Under the pieces are notes generated by a model that did no database searches, was not told the DNA's origin, and worked only from the letters and a program-made list of their open reading frames with translations. Source: Sphaerisporangium sp. (lineage in GTDB: Bacteria; Actinomycetota; Actinomycetes; Streptosporangiales; Streptosporangiaceae). From it: DNA of 64,000 bases. Both the position numbers and the translations under genes were made by a program. The stretch is taken from assembly GCA_025964675.1 (NCBI GenBank), contig JAOPYI010000116.1, positions 27,621 through 91,620 on the forward strand, in the 5' to 3' direction. Shown in pieces: positions 10,653 to 19,333 of this stretch. How positions within the stretch are numbered: position 1 is the stretch's first letter; each line of letters starts with the position of its first letter.

Positions 10653-10724
10653 TACAGGGGGCCTGATGGCCGTTTGACCAGGTGGAACAACTTCCTGCTT
10701 CCGACGAGACGTGGGGTCGTCGAG

Positions 10725-12587
10725 ATGTGCGGAATCACTGGGTGGGTGGACTTCGACAGGGATCTACGGGAGTCACGGGACACGCTGCGGGACATGACCG
10801 AGACCATGGCCTGCCGTGGACCGGACGACGAGGGGATGTGGCTGTCCCCGCACGGCGCGCTGGGGCACCGGCGGCTCGCGATCATCGACCTCCAGGGCGG
10901 TCGCCAGCCCATGGTCGCGGAGGAGGACGGCGAGGTGCTCGCCGTCCTGACCTACAGCGGCGAGGTGTACAACTTCCAGGAGCTGCGCGTCGAGCTGGCC
11001 GCGCGAGGTCACCAGTTCCGCACCCGCAGTGACACCGAGGTCGTCCTGCGCGCCTACCTCGAATGGGGCGCCGATCTGGGCGTCCATTTCAACGGCATGT
11101 ACGCCTTCGGGATCTGGGACCCCCGCACCGAGGAGCTCGTGCTCGTACGCGACCGGCTGGGCATCAAGCCGCTCTACTACTACCCGACCCCGGCCGGCGT
11201 GCTGTTCGGCTCGGAGCCCAAGGCCATCCTCGCCAACCCTCTTTCCCTGCCCCCCGTGGTGGAGGCCGAAGGGCTGCGAGAGCTGCTCTCGTTCGTCAAG
11301 ACCCCGGAATGCGCGGTCTACCGGGGGATGTACGAAGTGCGGCCGGGCGGTGTCGTCAGGGTCAACCGGCACGGCCTGGCCAAGCACCGCTACTGGCAGC
11401 TCCAGGCCCGCGAGCACACCGACGACCTGCCGACCACCATCCGCACGATTCGCGGGCTGCTGGACGACATCATCGAACGCCAGCTCATCTCCGACGTGCC
11501 GCTGTGCACGCTGCTGTCCGGTGGCCTCGACTCCAGCGCCGTGACCGCGCTCGCCGCCAAGGCCCTGCGCGAGCACGGCCAGGGCAAGCTCCGCTCGTTC
11601 TCCGTCGACTTCGTCGGCTACACCGAGAACTTCAGCCCCGACGAGATGCGCGACACTCCCGACACGCCGTACGTCCACGACCTCGTCCGGCATCTCGAGG
11701 ACCTCGGCGTCGAGCACACCGACATCGTGCTGGACTCCGGCGACCTCATGAACCCCCAGGTACGGATGGCCGTGCTGAGGGCACGTGATCTGCCGATGGG
11801 CATCGGCGACATGGACACGTCGCTCTACCTGCTGTTCAAGGCGATCCGGGCATACTCCACGGTCGCGCTGTCCGGAGAGTCGGCCGACGAGGTCTTCGGC
11901 GGCTACCGCTGGTTCCACGACCCGGAGGCGGTGAACGCCGGGACGTTCCCGTGGCTGGCCGCCCAGGGAGGCGTCCGCTTCACGGCGCTAGAGGAGGTGC
12001 TCGACCAGGATCTGCTGCGCAAGCTGGACATCACGGGCTACCGCGCCCAGCGCTACCGCCAGGCACTGGACGAGGTGCCGCGCCTGCCGGGGGAGAGCGG
12101 GCTGCAGTCGCGGATGCGGGAGATCAGCTACCTCCACCTGTCACGGTTCGTGCAGATCCTGCTCGACCGCAAGGACCGCATGAGCATGGCCGTCGGGCTG
12201 GAGGTCCGCGTGCCGTTCTGCGACCACCGGCTCGTGGAGTACGTCTTCAACGCGCCGTGGTCGATGAAGACCTACGACGGGCGCGAGAAAAGCCTGCTCC
12301 GCGCGGCCGTGGCCGACCTGCTCCCGCAGTCGGTGCTGGAGCGCCGCAAGAGCCCGTACCCCTCGACGCAGGACCCGGGGTACGAGAAGGCCCTCAGGGA
12401 TGAGGCGGCCCGCCTGCTCAGCAGCGGAAATCTCGCGGCGGCACCCTTCGTCGACCTCTCCAAGATCCGCGCCATGCTGGACCAGCCGCAGGGCACGGTC
12501 AGCCGCCACGACGTACGGGCGGCGCTGGAGGGGCTCCTGCAGTTCAACGCCTGGCTGGAGAGATACCAGGTGCGGATCAACGTGTGA
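10725..12587 (+). CDS. asnB: Asparagine synthetase (glutamine-hydrolysing)
   Basis: A 620-residue AsnB making asparagine from aspartate, ATP and glutamine. It begins MCGITGW, so Cys2 becomes the N-terminal nucleophile of the class II glutamine amidotransferase domain (residues 1-200: RGPDDEG, RRLAIIDLQGG, SDTEVVL). The synthetase domain follows, with the pyrophosphate loop LLSGGLDSS near residue 265, SGESADEVFGGYRWF near residue 386, and DRMSMAVGLEVRVPFCDHRLVEY near residue 485. The start is fixed by the catalytic Cys at position 2; the open frame extends upstream without homology. Length is normal for the actinobacterial type. No biosynthetic-cluster neighbours, so housekeeping asparagine supply is the likely role. 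Confidence 0.95.
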   Translation: MCGITGWVDFDRDLRESRDTLRDMTETMACRGPDDEGMWLSPHGALGHRRLAIIDLQGGRQPMVAEEDGEVLAVLTYSGEVYNFQELRVELAARGHQFRTRSDTEVVLRAYLEWGADLGVHFNGMYAFGIWDPRTEELVLVRDRLGIKPLYYYPTPAGVLFGSEPKAILANPLSLPPVVEAEGLRELLSFVKTPECAVYRGMYEVRPGGVVRVNRHGLAKHRYWQLQAREHTDDLPTTIRTIRGLLDDIIERQLISDVPLCTLLSGGLDSSAVTALAAKALREHGQGKLRSFSVDFVGYTENFSPDEMRDTPDTPYVHDLVRHLEDLGVEHTDIVLDSGDLMNPQVRMAVLRARDLPMGIGDMDTSLYLLFKAIRAYSTVALSGESADEVFGGYRWFHDPEAVNAGTFPWLAAQGGVRFTALEEVLDQDLLRKLDITGYRAQRYRQALDEVPRLPGESGLQSRMREISYLHLSRFVQILLDRKDRMSMAVGLEVRVPFCDHRLVEYVFNAPWSMKTYDGREKSLLRAAVADLLPQSVLERRKSPYPSTQDPGYEKALRDEAARLLSSGNLAAAPFVDLSKIRAMLDQPQGTVSRHDVRAALEGLLQFNAWLERYQVRINV

Positions 12588-12685
12588 CGGGCGTGCCCGC
12601 CGTGGCCGGAAGCCTGGCGACCCAGGTGAGGAGCGGGAGATGAGGCCCCTCACCAGCCGCATCGGCTCGCACCTCCCGGCGCCAG

Positions 12686-13111
12686 TCAGCGGCTCACGCG
12701 GTCGAGGCCATCGGCGATGCCGCGCCGGAGCATGTCTCCGTAGGGCCCGGCCGGGAGATCACCGGCGTGGTCGGCCGCGAGGCGGAAGTAGCGCGCGGCC
12801 TCGGCCGGATCTCCCATCAGCTCGTGCGACGCGCCCATGTTGAGGTAGAGCGAGGGATAGAACTCAAGGACGCGCTCGTCTTCCGTGGCGTTCGCGTGGT
12901 GCAGCGAGACGGCGTTCCACAGCAGGGTCTCCTCCGCGGAGTCCTGCTGGCGGGCGACGTAGTGGGCGGCCACGCAGGCGTCGAAGTCGTCGCCCCGCTC
13001 GGCCCACGCCTGGTCGAACAGCCGGCGCGCGTCCTCCGGCTTGCCCTCGGACTCGGCGCGCATGCCGTCGGCGCACAGGCGGACGACTGGGTTGTCGAGA
13101 TCGAGATCCAC
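12686..13111 (-). CDS. TPR-like small protein, function unknown
   Basis: A 141-residue all-helical protein with tetratricopeptide-like repeats: EGKPEDARRLFDQAW near residue 22 and MGDPAEAARYFRLAADHA near residue 98. Many actinobacterial homologues carry a misleading rRNA methyltransferase label, but no methyltransferase motif is present. The GTG at 13111 has GGGAGG 6 nt upstream. It has no signal peptide or membrane segment. It lies between asnB (convergent) and zur (same strand, 130 bp upstream). A scaffold or protein-binding role is all that can be inferred. Confidence 0.75.
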   Translation of the reverse strand: MDLDLDNPVVRLCADGMRAESEGKPEDARRLFDQAWAERGDDFDACVAAHYVARQQDSAEETLLWNAVSLHHANATEDERVLEFYPSLYLNMGASHELMGDPAEAARYFRLAADHAGDLPAGPYGDMLRRGIADGLDRVSR

Positions 13112-13241
13112 GGCTACCTCCCTTGTTCTGGGTCCCCAGAAGCCTAAGCCGTGGAACCGACAAAGTTCCGGGCGCGGGGGGCCGGGCTCACCCGAACCCC
13201 TCGGCGGCGCGGCGCTCGTACGCGCGGCGCCGGGACACCCG

Positions 13242-13694
13242 TCAGGCCGTGGCGGAGGCGCAGCCGGGGCAGACGCCGAAGATCTCCACGGTGTGGTCGA
13301 CGTCGACGAACCCCGCCTCGGCGGCGACGCCCTCGGCCCACCGCTCGACGGCCCTGCCCTCGACCTCGATGCTGCGCCCGCACGAGCGGCACGTCATGTG
13401 GTGGTGGTGACCGCCGGTCGCGCATCGGCGGTAGAGCGTCTCGCCGCTCTCGTCGCGGATGGCGTCGACGGCCTCGTCCTCGCTGAGCACCTGGAGGTGG
13501 CGGTAGACGGTGGTCAGGCCGACGCGCTCGCCCAGGCGGCGCAGCTCGGCGTGGATCTCCTGGGCGCTGTGGAACCCGGGCAGCTTGCCCAGCACCGACA
13601 CCAGCGCCTCGGCCTGCCGGGTGCCCCTGACCCGGGTGCCCCGGGTGGAGGGCCGATCGAGCTGTCGCGACGGTTCGACTGATTGCGGCGTCAT
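13242..13694 (-). CDS. zur: Fur-family regulator, probable zinc uptake regulator Zur
   Basis: A 150-residue Fur-family repressor. It has the DNA-binding domain RQAEALVSVLGKLPGFHSAQEIHAELRRLGERVGLTTVYRHLQVLSE, then the metal-binding and dimer domain with HHHHMTCRSCG and VCPGC (two CxxC pairs forming the structural zinc site). It is transcribed away from a zinc ABC operon, and Zur-box-like sites occur at both downstream ABC promoters, which favours Zur over Fur or Nur. The ATG at 13694 has GGGAGGGG upstream; the frame is open upstream to 13898 but the added segment matches no Fur domain. With zinc bound it is expected to repress both uptake operons. Confidence 0.88.
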   Translation of the reverse strand: MTPQSVEPSRQLDRPSTRGTRVRGTRQAEALVSVLGKLPGFHSAQEIHAELRRLGERVGLTTVYRHLQVLSEDEAVDAIRDESGETLYRRCATGGHHHHMTCRSCGRSIEVEGRAVERWAEGVAAEAGFVDVDHTVEIFGVCPGCASATA

Positions 13695-14029
13695 GCTGAG
13701 CCCCTCCCACCCACCTTGGTAAGCCTGTGCACGGCTTTCACCGTCGCTATGAAGGCTACCAACCGGCGTGACCCGTCCCCTTGCTCCGCGACGGCACGTG
13801 CCGCACATGCCGTGCACCTCGGTCTTCGGCGAGTCCGGTTGGAAGTCGGCCTCCCTGGCCATGCGCTCCAGCCGGCCTTCGCCTTCTTTCCGGTCCACGT
13901 GTCGCAGGCGGACGTCATGATCAGACGCTACGAGACAAATCTGACATTGACAACCATTATCTATCAGAGCACGATACCGAGTGGCCCCTATTGAGATTGA
14001 ATTTCATTATCCACTCGCTTGGAGACGCG
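13695..14029. other. Zur/zinc-operon divergent intergenic region
   Basis: 335 bp between zur and the first zinc-binding protein gene. The right end (13920-14015) is distinctly AT-rich and holds a promoter and two Zur-box-like elements. The left part (13700-13900) is GC-rich. It contains an in-frame minus-strand extension upstream of zur with a CxxC (HGMCGTCRRG), which I do not consider reliable coding. No convincing Zur box is seen close to the zur start itself. Confidence 0.6.
13947..14012 (+). promoter_or_regulatory. Promoter with two Zur-box-like sites
   Basis: A consensus TTGACA -35 at 13947-13952 is followed after 17 bp by CACGAT (13970-13975), a weak -10. Site 1, TGACAACCATTATCT (13948-13962), overlaps the -35. 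Site 2, TGAATTTCATTATCC (13998-14012), lies between the probable start site and the TTG start codon. Each matches 11 of 15 positions of TGAAAATCATTTTCA, the actinobacterial Zur-box type. Confidence 0.6.
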
Positions 14030-14998
14030 TTGCCCATCCGAAACCTCCGCCTGGTCGTTCCCCTGCTGGGGGCCGTGCTGGCCGCGGTGACGGCCTGCGG
14101 TTCGAGCTCGACGAACACAGCCCACGACACCGGCGCTACGACAGGCGCGCCCGCGACGACACTGAAAGTGATCGCCACCACGACGCAGGTGGCCGACTTC
14201 GCCCGCAACATCGGCGGCGACAGGATCCAGCTGACCCAGATCCTGAAGCCGAACGTGGACCCGCACGATTACGAGCCGTCCCCCCTGGACATTCAGGCGA
14301 TCAGCGAAGCCGACGTGGTGGTGGAGAACGGCTTGGGGCTGGAGAGGTGGCTCGCCCAGACCATCGCGTCCTCGGGGTTCCACGGCACGCGGGTCGACGC
14401 CAGCAAGGGGGTCACGATCCGCGAGGGCGACGGCTCGAAGGAAGGAGGGGCGGGTGACCCGCACATCTGGCACAACCCCCAGAACGTCGTGATCATGAGC
14501 CGCAACATCGCCGACGCCTTCGGCAGCATGGCAGCCGCCGACAAGGCGTACTTCGACGGCAACCTGCGCACCTACACGGCCACGCTGAACCAGTTGGACA
14601 CGTGGATCGCGCAGCAGATCGACTCCGTGCCCGCCGGCCGGCGCAAGCTGGTCACCAACCATGACGCCTTCGGTTACTACGTCGACCGCTACCACTTGAC
14701 CTTCGTCGGCTCGATCATCCCGAGCTTCGACCCCTCCGCCGAGCTGTCCGCCCAGCAACTGACCAGCATCGTCGCGAAGATCAAGTCCACTGGGGTAAAG
14801 GCGCTGTTCTCCGAGTCGTCACTGCCTCCCAAGACCGCGGAGGCCATCGGCGCCGAGGCCGGGGTGAGGGTGGAAGCGGGCGAGGACGCCCTCTACGGTG
14901 ACACCCTCGGCCCGGCGGGCTCCGCGGGCGCCACGTACGTGGACATGGAGAAGCACAACACCACCACGATCGTCACCGCGCTGCGGGGTTCAGGATGA
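14030..14998 (+). CDS. Zinc (or manganese) ABC transporter binding lipoprotein, TroA/ZnuA type
   Basis: A 322-residue cluster A-I metal-binding lipoprotein. The signal peptide ends in the lipobox AVTAC, giving a membrane-tethered extracellular receptor. Metal ligands appear in the expected order: His in DPHDYEPS, His in GDPHIWHNP, His in TNHDAFGYY, and Asp in LYGDTLG. That is the His3-Asp set of TroA/SitA/ZnuA. The open frame begins far upstream, but the signal peptide fixes the start near TTG 14030 (GGAGA 4 nt upstream). It overlaps the ATPase gene by ATGA. Zur boxes upstream favour zinc, although this ligand set also occurs in manganese transporters. Confidence 0.88.
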   Translation: MPIRNLRLVVPLLGAVLAAVTACGSSSTNTAHDTGATTGAPATTLKVIATTTQVADFARNIGGDRIQLTQILKPNVDPHDYEPSPLDIQAISEADVVVENGLGLERWLAQTIASSGFHGTRVDASKGVTIREGDGSKEGGAGDPHIWHNPQNVVIMSRNIADAFGSMAAADKAYFDGNLRTYTATLNQLDTWIAQQIDSVPAGRRKLVTNHDAFGYYVDRYHLTFVGSIIPSFDPSAELSAQQLTSIVAKIKSTGVKALFSESSLPPKTAEAIGAEAGVRVEAGEDALYGDTLGPAGSAGATYVDMEKHNTTTIVTALRGSG

Positions 14999-15744
14999 TC
15001 ACGCTCACGCTGGATCAGGTCGGCGTCTCCTATGGGTCCGCCCGCGCTTTGGACAGCATCGACGGCACCGTCCATGCCGGTGAGGCGGTCGCCCTGATCG
15101 GCCCGAACGGCGCCGGCAAGTCGACGTTGATCAAGGCGATCCTCGGCCTGGTGCCCGTGGCCAGCGGACGGATCACCGTCCTCGGTGTTTCGCCAGACCA
15201 GGCCCGCCACCACATGGCCTACGTCCCGCAGGCCGACACATTGGACCCGGACTTCCCCATCTCGGTGGGCGAGGTCGTGCTCATGGGCCGCTACCGGCGG
15301 ATCGGCTGGCTCCGGCGCCCCAAGAGGGCCGACCGTACAGCCGCGTCGCGGGCACTGGAACAGGTCGGTCTCGCCGAGCGTGCGCGGGACCGGTTCGGCA
15401 CTCTCTCGGGTGGCCAGCGGCAGCGGGTGCTGCTGGCCAGGGCCATCGCCGCCGAGCCGCGGCTCCTGCTGCTCGACGAACCGTTCAACGGAGTCGACGC
15501 GGTCAGCGAGCAGGCACTGCTGGACGCCATCACCGGGCTCAAGTCCGGCGGGACGGCGGTGGTCATCTCCACGCATGACCTCGCGCTGGCCCACCTGGCC
15601 TGCGAGGGGGTGTGCCTGCTCAACTGCTGCCAGTACGGCTTCGGCCCCGCCGCCGCCACGCTGACGCCCGAACGGCTGCGCGCCACTTACGGCGGGAACG
15701 CCCTCGAACTGCGCGGTGACCGGGTCATCGTGGCCCACTCCTAG
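14995..15744 (+). CDS. Zinc ABC transporter ATPase
   Basis: A 249-residue cytoplasmic ATP-binding subunit of the same importer. Walker A is GPNGAGKST (near residue 38), the Q-loop segment is YVPQADTLD, the signature is LSGGQRQR, Walker B is LLLLDEP and the H-loop is ISTHD. MGRYRRIGWLRRP after the Q-loop is typical of Mn/Zn-type ATPases. The ATG overlaps the stop of the binding-protein gene; the permease gene follows after 17 bp. Confidence 0.9.
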   Translation: MITLTLDQVGVSYGSARALDSIDGTVHAGEAVALIGPNGAGKSTLIKAILGLVPVASGRITVLGVSPDQARHHMAYVPQADTLDPDFPISVGEVVLMGRYRRIGWLRRPKRADRTAASRALEQVGLAERARDRFGTLSGGQRQRVLLARAIAAEPRLLLLDEPFNGVDAVSEQALLDAITGLKSGGTAVVISTHDLALAHLACEGVCLLNCCQYGFGPAAATLTPERLRATYGGNALELRGDRVIVAHS

Positions 15745-15761
15745 GACACCCGAGAGAGCCG

Positions 15762-16652
15762 ATGCTTCACCGCCTGTTCGTCGAGCCGTTCACCTACCCC
15801 TTCATGGCCCGTGCCCTGGCCGAGTTGCTGATCTGCGGCACCCTCGCCGGCACGGTGGGAGTGGTCATCCTGCTGCGCCGCCTGGCCTTCATGACCGACG
15901 CTCTCACCCACACCGTCTTCCCCGGCGTGGTCGTCGGCCACCTGCTGAGCGGAGACTCCGGAATCTTCTGGGGCGCGCTCGCCGCCGGGCTGCTGACCGC
16001 GATCCTGCTCACGACGCTGACCCGCCGACGGGAGGTCGCCGAGGACACCGCCCTGGCCGTGATGCTCACCAGCTTCTTCGCCGTCGGCGTCGTCATGGTG
16101 TCGCGGCAGACCGGGTACACCGCCGACCTGACCGCGTTCCTGTTCGGCCGCATCCTCACCGTCACCGAGGCGCAGTTGCTCCAGAGCGCGGTGGTCGCCG
16201 CGCTGGTCGTCGCCCTCCTCGCGGTGCTGCGCCGCCCGCTGCTGGCCCGTACCTTCGACCCCGAGGGCGCGCGGGCAGTCGGCTACCGTATCGGCCTGCT
16301 CGACCTCGCGATCAACGTCGTCGTGGCGCTGGTCGTCGTGGCATCCGTCCGAGCCGTGGGCACCGTTCTGGTGATCGCGTTGCTGATCGTGCCCGCCGCC
16401 GCGGCCCGGGCTGTGTCGGACCGGCTCGTCGTCATCGTCCCCCTCGCCGCCCTGATCGGCGCGCTCGGAGGCTGGGCCGGCCTTGCGACCAGCTACGAAG
16501 CGTCGATCAACCACGGGCTCCGGCTCGCCTCGGGAGGCACCGTCGTGCTCGCCCTGGTCGCGTTCCACCTCGCCTGCCTGGCGGCCGGTACGGCGAGAAG
16601 GCATCGACGCTGTACGGCGATGGTCCCCGTGCGGCCGGCGGTCGCGCCATGA
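15762..16652 (+). CDS. Zinc ABC transporter permease 1
   Basis: A 296-residue ABC-3 family membrane protein with about eight hydrophobic segments. Family marks are LRRLAFMTDALTHTVFPGVVVG (the helix-loop contacting the ATPase) and RAVGTVLVIALLIVPAAAAR near the C-terminus. A GAGAG ribosome site precedes the ATG. It overlaps permease 2 by ATGA, so two different permeases probably form a heterodimer, as in TroCD- or MntCD-type systems. Confidence 0.88.
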   Translation: MLHRLFVEPFTYPFMARALAELLICGTLAGTVGVVILLRRLAFMTDALTHTVFPGVVVGHLLSGDSGIFWGALAAGLLTAILLTTLTRRREVAEDTALAVMLTSFFAVGVVMVSRQTGYTADLTAFLFGRILTVTEAQLLQSAVVAALVVALLAVLRRPLLARTFDPEGARAVGYRIGLLDLAINVVVALVVVASVRAVGTVLVIALLIVPAAAARAVSDRLVVIVPLAALIGALGGWAGLATSYEASINHGLRLASGGTVVLALVAFHLACLAAGTARRHRRCTAMVPVRPAVAP

Positions 16653-17530
16653 CGCTCGTCCAGCGGGCCATGGCTGAGGCCGTGCTGCTCGGCGCCGTGG
16701 GCGGCCTGATCAGCGTGCAAATCGTGGTACGGCGGCTGCCGTTCTTCACGATGGCGATGACACACGCCACCTTTCCGGGGGTGGTGCTGGCCGCGCTCAC
16801 CGGCGCCGATCTCTACCTCGGCGGCGGCCTGTTCGGCGTCTTGGTCGTGCTCGGCGTCGTCATGCTGTCCCGCCGCCCGGGACAGGAGACCGGCTCCGCC
16901 ATCGGCATCATGCTGTCGGCCGGGTTCGCCCTCGGCGTCGTGCTGATGTCGGCCAGAGATGGCTTCTCCAAGGACCTGGCCGCCTACACCGTCGGTCAGA
17001 TCCTCACCGTGAGCGACGGCGACCTGGTCGCCGTGGCCGTCGCGGGCATCATGGTGCTCCTCCTGCTGGCCGTCGCGGGGAAGGAACTCACCTTCCGGGC
17101 CTTCGATCCGGGCGGCTTCGCCGCCGCGGGCTACCGCGCCGCCGCCCTCGACATCGTGCTGCTTCTCGCCGTGGAAGCCGTGATCGTGGTTGCCGTCCCC
17201 GCCGTGGGCACCATCCTGGCCGTCGCCATCCTGGTCGCCCCCGCCGCCACGGCAGGGTTGTGGACCCGCCGGCTCCCGGTGATGACCGTGATCGCCGTGG
17301 CGGTGGGCAGCGCCAGCGGCGTCGCGGGAGTCCTCGCCTCCGTTCGCTACGACGTCGCGGCAGGCGGTGCCATCACCCTCGCCACCGGAGTCGCCTTCGC
17401 ACTGTCGTTCGGCGCCGTGACGGCGCGACGGGCGCTCGCCGGACGGCGGAGCGGCACCGGGATGCCGGGTCCGGCGATGCCCCAGCCCAGCGCCTATGGC
17501 AGGTCTGACCAGGTGATGCCCCGCCGTTGA
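16649..17530 (+). CDS. Zinc ABC transporter permease 2
   Basis: A 293-residue ABC-3 family permease with the same plan as its partner (VRRLPFFTMAMTHATFPGVVLA, and VPAVGTILAVAILVAPAATAG). The sequence differs enough that this is not a recent duplication. The start at 16649 is set by the ATGA overlap; the frame is open for 900 bp upstream only because it shadows permease 1. The C-terminal 30 residues are a polar tail (TGMPGPAMPQPSAYG). It completes a four-gene SBP/ATPase/permease/permease operon. Confidence 0.88.
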   Translation: MTLVQRAMAEAVLLGAVGGLISVQIVVRRLPFFTMAMTHATFPGVVLAALTGADLYLGGGLFGVLVVLGVVMLSRRPGQETGSAIGIMLSAGFALGVVLMSARDGFSKDLAAYTVGQILTVSDGDLVAVAVAGIMVLLLLAVAGKELTFRAFDPGGFAAAGYRAAALDIVLLLAVEAVIVVAVPAVGTILAVAILVAPAATAGLWTRRLPVMTVIAVAVGSASGVAGVLASVRYDVAAGGAITLATGVAFALSFGAVTARRALAGRRSGTGMPGPAMPQPSAYGRSDQVMPRR

Positions 17531-17535
17531 TCGGC

Positions 17536-17585
17536 TCGACCAGAACATTCACACAATGCTATGTTGTAACTGAATATCATTATCG
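17536..17585 (+). promoter_or_regulatory. Zur-controlled promoter of the second zinc ABC operon
   Basis: TCGACC -35 (17536-17541), 18-bp spacer, TATGTT -10 (17560-17565). A Zur-box-like TGAATATCATTATCG (17571-17585; 12 of 15 matches to TGAAAATCATTTTCA) lies on the expected transcription start. The ATCATTATCG segment nearly repeats in the following CGTTATC. Confidence 0.65.
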
Positions 17586-17603
17586 TTATCTGAAAGGTCT
17601 GGT

Positions 17604-18533
17604 GTGCGTACCCTCCCGCGCGTGCCGCTCATAAGCGTCGTGGCCGGCATGGCCACCGTTCTTCTGACCGCCTGCGGATCCCCTGCGGGCACCGTTTCGA
17701 GCGCCTCACCGACAGCCGCGGCCTCCGCCGGTGTCACGGTGGTGGCATCCACGAACGTCTACGGCGACATCGTCAAGCAGATCGGCGGTGACAAAGTCGA
17801 GGTCGTTTCGATCATCAGCGACCCCTCTCAAGACCCCCACTCCTTCGAGGCCAACACGCAGACGCAACTGCGGTTGAGCAAGGCGAAGGTCATCATCGAG
17901 AACGGTGGCGGCTACGACGACTTCGTCGACACCATGCTCAAAGCCGCCAATTCGAGCGCCGAGGTGCTCAATGCCGTCACGGTCTCCGGCAAGACCCCGG
18001 TGGGAGGCGTGCTCAACGAGCACATCTGGTACGACTTCCCGAGCGTCGGCAAGCTCACCGACGAGATCGCGGGCGCGCTGAGCAAGGCAGACTCCGCCGA
18101 CGCCTCGCTGTTCACCGCCAACGCCACGGCGTTCAAGGACAAGCTGCAGACCCTGCAGAAGCAGGAGTCCGAGATAGCCGCGGCCGCCAAGGGAGAGGGC
18201 GTCCTGATCACCGAACCGGTTCCGCTGTACATGCTCGAGGCGTGCGGGCTGGTCAATCGGACTCCCGAGAAGTTCAGCGAGGCCATCGAACAGGGCAGCG
18301 ACGTGTCGCCACGCCTGCTGCAGGAGACGCTGGCGTTGCTGACCGGCAAGAACGTCGTGGCCTTGGCCTACAACTCGCAGACCGCAGGTCCGGAGACGGA
18401 GAAGCTCAAGCAGGCGGCCCAGGACAGTGGCGTCGCGGTCGTGCCGGTCACCGAGACCCTGCCCCAGGGCAAGGACTACATCGGGTGGATGAGCGGTAAT
18501 CTCTCCGCGCTCCGCACCGCCGTCTCACGATGA
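17604..18533 (+). CDS. Second zinc ABC binding lipoprotein, variant ligand set
   Basis: A 309-residue cluster A-I binding lipoprotein: signal peptide, lipobox LLTAC, a Ser/Ala/Thr linker, then VTVVASTNVYGDIVKQIGG. Two metal His residues are clear (DPHSFEAN and NEHIWYD). The position that is normally the third His reads ITEPVPLYMLE (Glu), and the C-terminal position is ALAYNSQT, so the site differs from the TroA-like protein upstream. GTG at 17604 follows AAAGG. It overlaps the ATPase gene by ATGA. A zinc role is inferred from the Zur box; a different affinity or metal is possible. Confidence 0.85.
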   Translation: MRTLPRVPLISVVAGMATVLLTACGSPAGTVSSASPTAAASAGVTVVASTNVYGDIVKQIGGDKVEVVSIISDPSQDPHSFEANTQTQLRLSKAKVIIENGGGYDDFVDTMLKAANSSAEVLNAVTVSGKTPVGGVLNEHIWYDFPSVGKLTDEIAGALSKADSADASLFTANATAFKDKLQTLQKQESEIAAAAKGEGVLITEPVPLYMLEACGLVNRTPEKFSEAIEQGSDVSPRLLQETLALLTGKNVVALAYNSQTAGPETEKLKQAAQDSGVAVVPVTETLPQGKDYIGWMSGNLSALRTAVSR

Positions 18534-19333
18534 TCAGCCTGCGCGACGCGGCGCTCTCCTACGGCGAGCGAGTCCTGTGGCGGGACCTCACCCTTGAGGT
18601 CGGACGGGGAGAGTTCCTGGCCGTGCTCGGCCCGAACGGTTCCGGCAAGACGAGCCTGCTGCGTGCCCTGCTCGGCCAGGTGCCTCTCTCGGCCGGGACG
18701 CTGACGATCGACGGGCGGCCACCGAGGCGCGGGAGCGCAATCGTCGGTTACATCCCTCAGCAGAAGTCTCTCGCACCGAACACCCCGCTGCGCTCCCGTG
18801 ACCTGGTGCGACTCGGCATCGACGGCCACCGTTGGGGGATCGGGCGGGGTGGCCCCGCGATCCGCAGGCGAGTGGAGGAACTGCTGGCCGACGTGGGCGC
18901 GGCGCCCTACGCCGACGTTCCGGTCGGGATGCTTTCGGGAGGTGAACAGCAGCGCGTGCGGGTCGCCCAGGCCCTGGCCACCGACCCGCGCATCCTGCTG
19001 TGCGACGAGCCGCTGCTGTCGCTGGACCTGAACCATCAGCGAGCGATCACCGAGCTGCTCGACCGGCGCCGTCGCACCCGCGACACGACGGTGGTGTTCG
19101 TCACGCACGAGATCAATCCCATCCTGGCGATGGTGGACCGGGTGCTCTATCTGGCCGGGGGCCGGTTCAGCGTGGGCACGGTTTCCGAGGTCATGACCTC
19201 GCAGACCTTGTCGGAGCTGTACGGCACCACCGTTGATGTCATCAGAACCGGAGGTCGCATCGTGGTCGCCGGAGCCGCGGACGCCTCCGGTTCGTCGCAC
19301 CACAGCGGCTCCGCCAAGGAGGCCGGCACGTGA
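18530..19333 (+). CDS. Second zinc ABC ATPase
   Basis: A 267-residue cytoplasmic ATP-binding subunit. Walker A is GPNGSGKTS, the Q-loop segment is YIPQQKSLAPN, the signature is LSGGEQQRVRVAQAL, Walker B is ILLCDEP and the H-loop is FVTHE. A C-terminal extension of about 30 residues (ASGSSHHSGSAKEAG) contains paired His. It is coupled by 4-bp overlaps to both neighbours in the three-gene operon. Confidence 0.9.
   Translation: MISLRDAALSYGERVLWRDLTLEVGRGEFLAVLGPNGSGKTSLLRALLGQVPLSAGTLTIDGRPPRRGSAIVGYIPQQKSLAPNTPLRSRDLVRLGIDGHRWGIGRGGPAIRRRVEELLADVGAAPYADVPVGMLSGGEQQRVRVAQALATDPRILLCDEPLLSLDLNHQRAITELLDRRRRTRDTTVVFVTHEINPILAMVDRVLYLAGGRFSVGTVSEVMTSQTLSELYGTTVDVIRTGGRIVVAGAADASGSSHHSGSAKEAGT

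Noticed and set aside
10527..10724. Possible cobalamin-type riboswitch upstream of asnB (GCGACCGGAGACC resembles a B12 box)
   Set aside because: The B12-box match is partial, the rest of the conserved core is missing, and asnB is not a cobalamin-related gene.
12588..12599. CGGGC-GT-GCCCG palindrome right after asnB as a terminator
   Set aside because: A 5-bp stem with a 2-nt loop cannot fold well; too weak to call.
13695..13898. N-terminal extension of Zur with a CxxC segment
   Set aside because: The ATG at 13694 has an excellent ribosome site and starts at the usual place for Fur proteins; the extension shows no homology and low-complexity composition.
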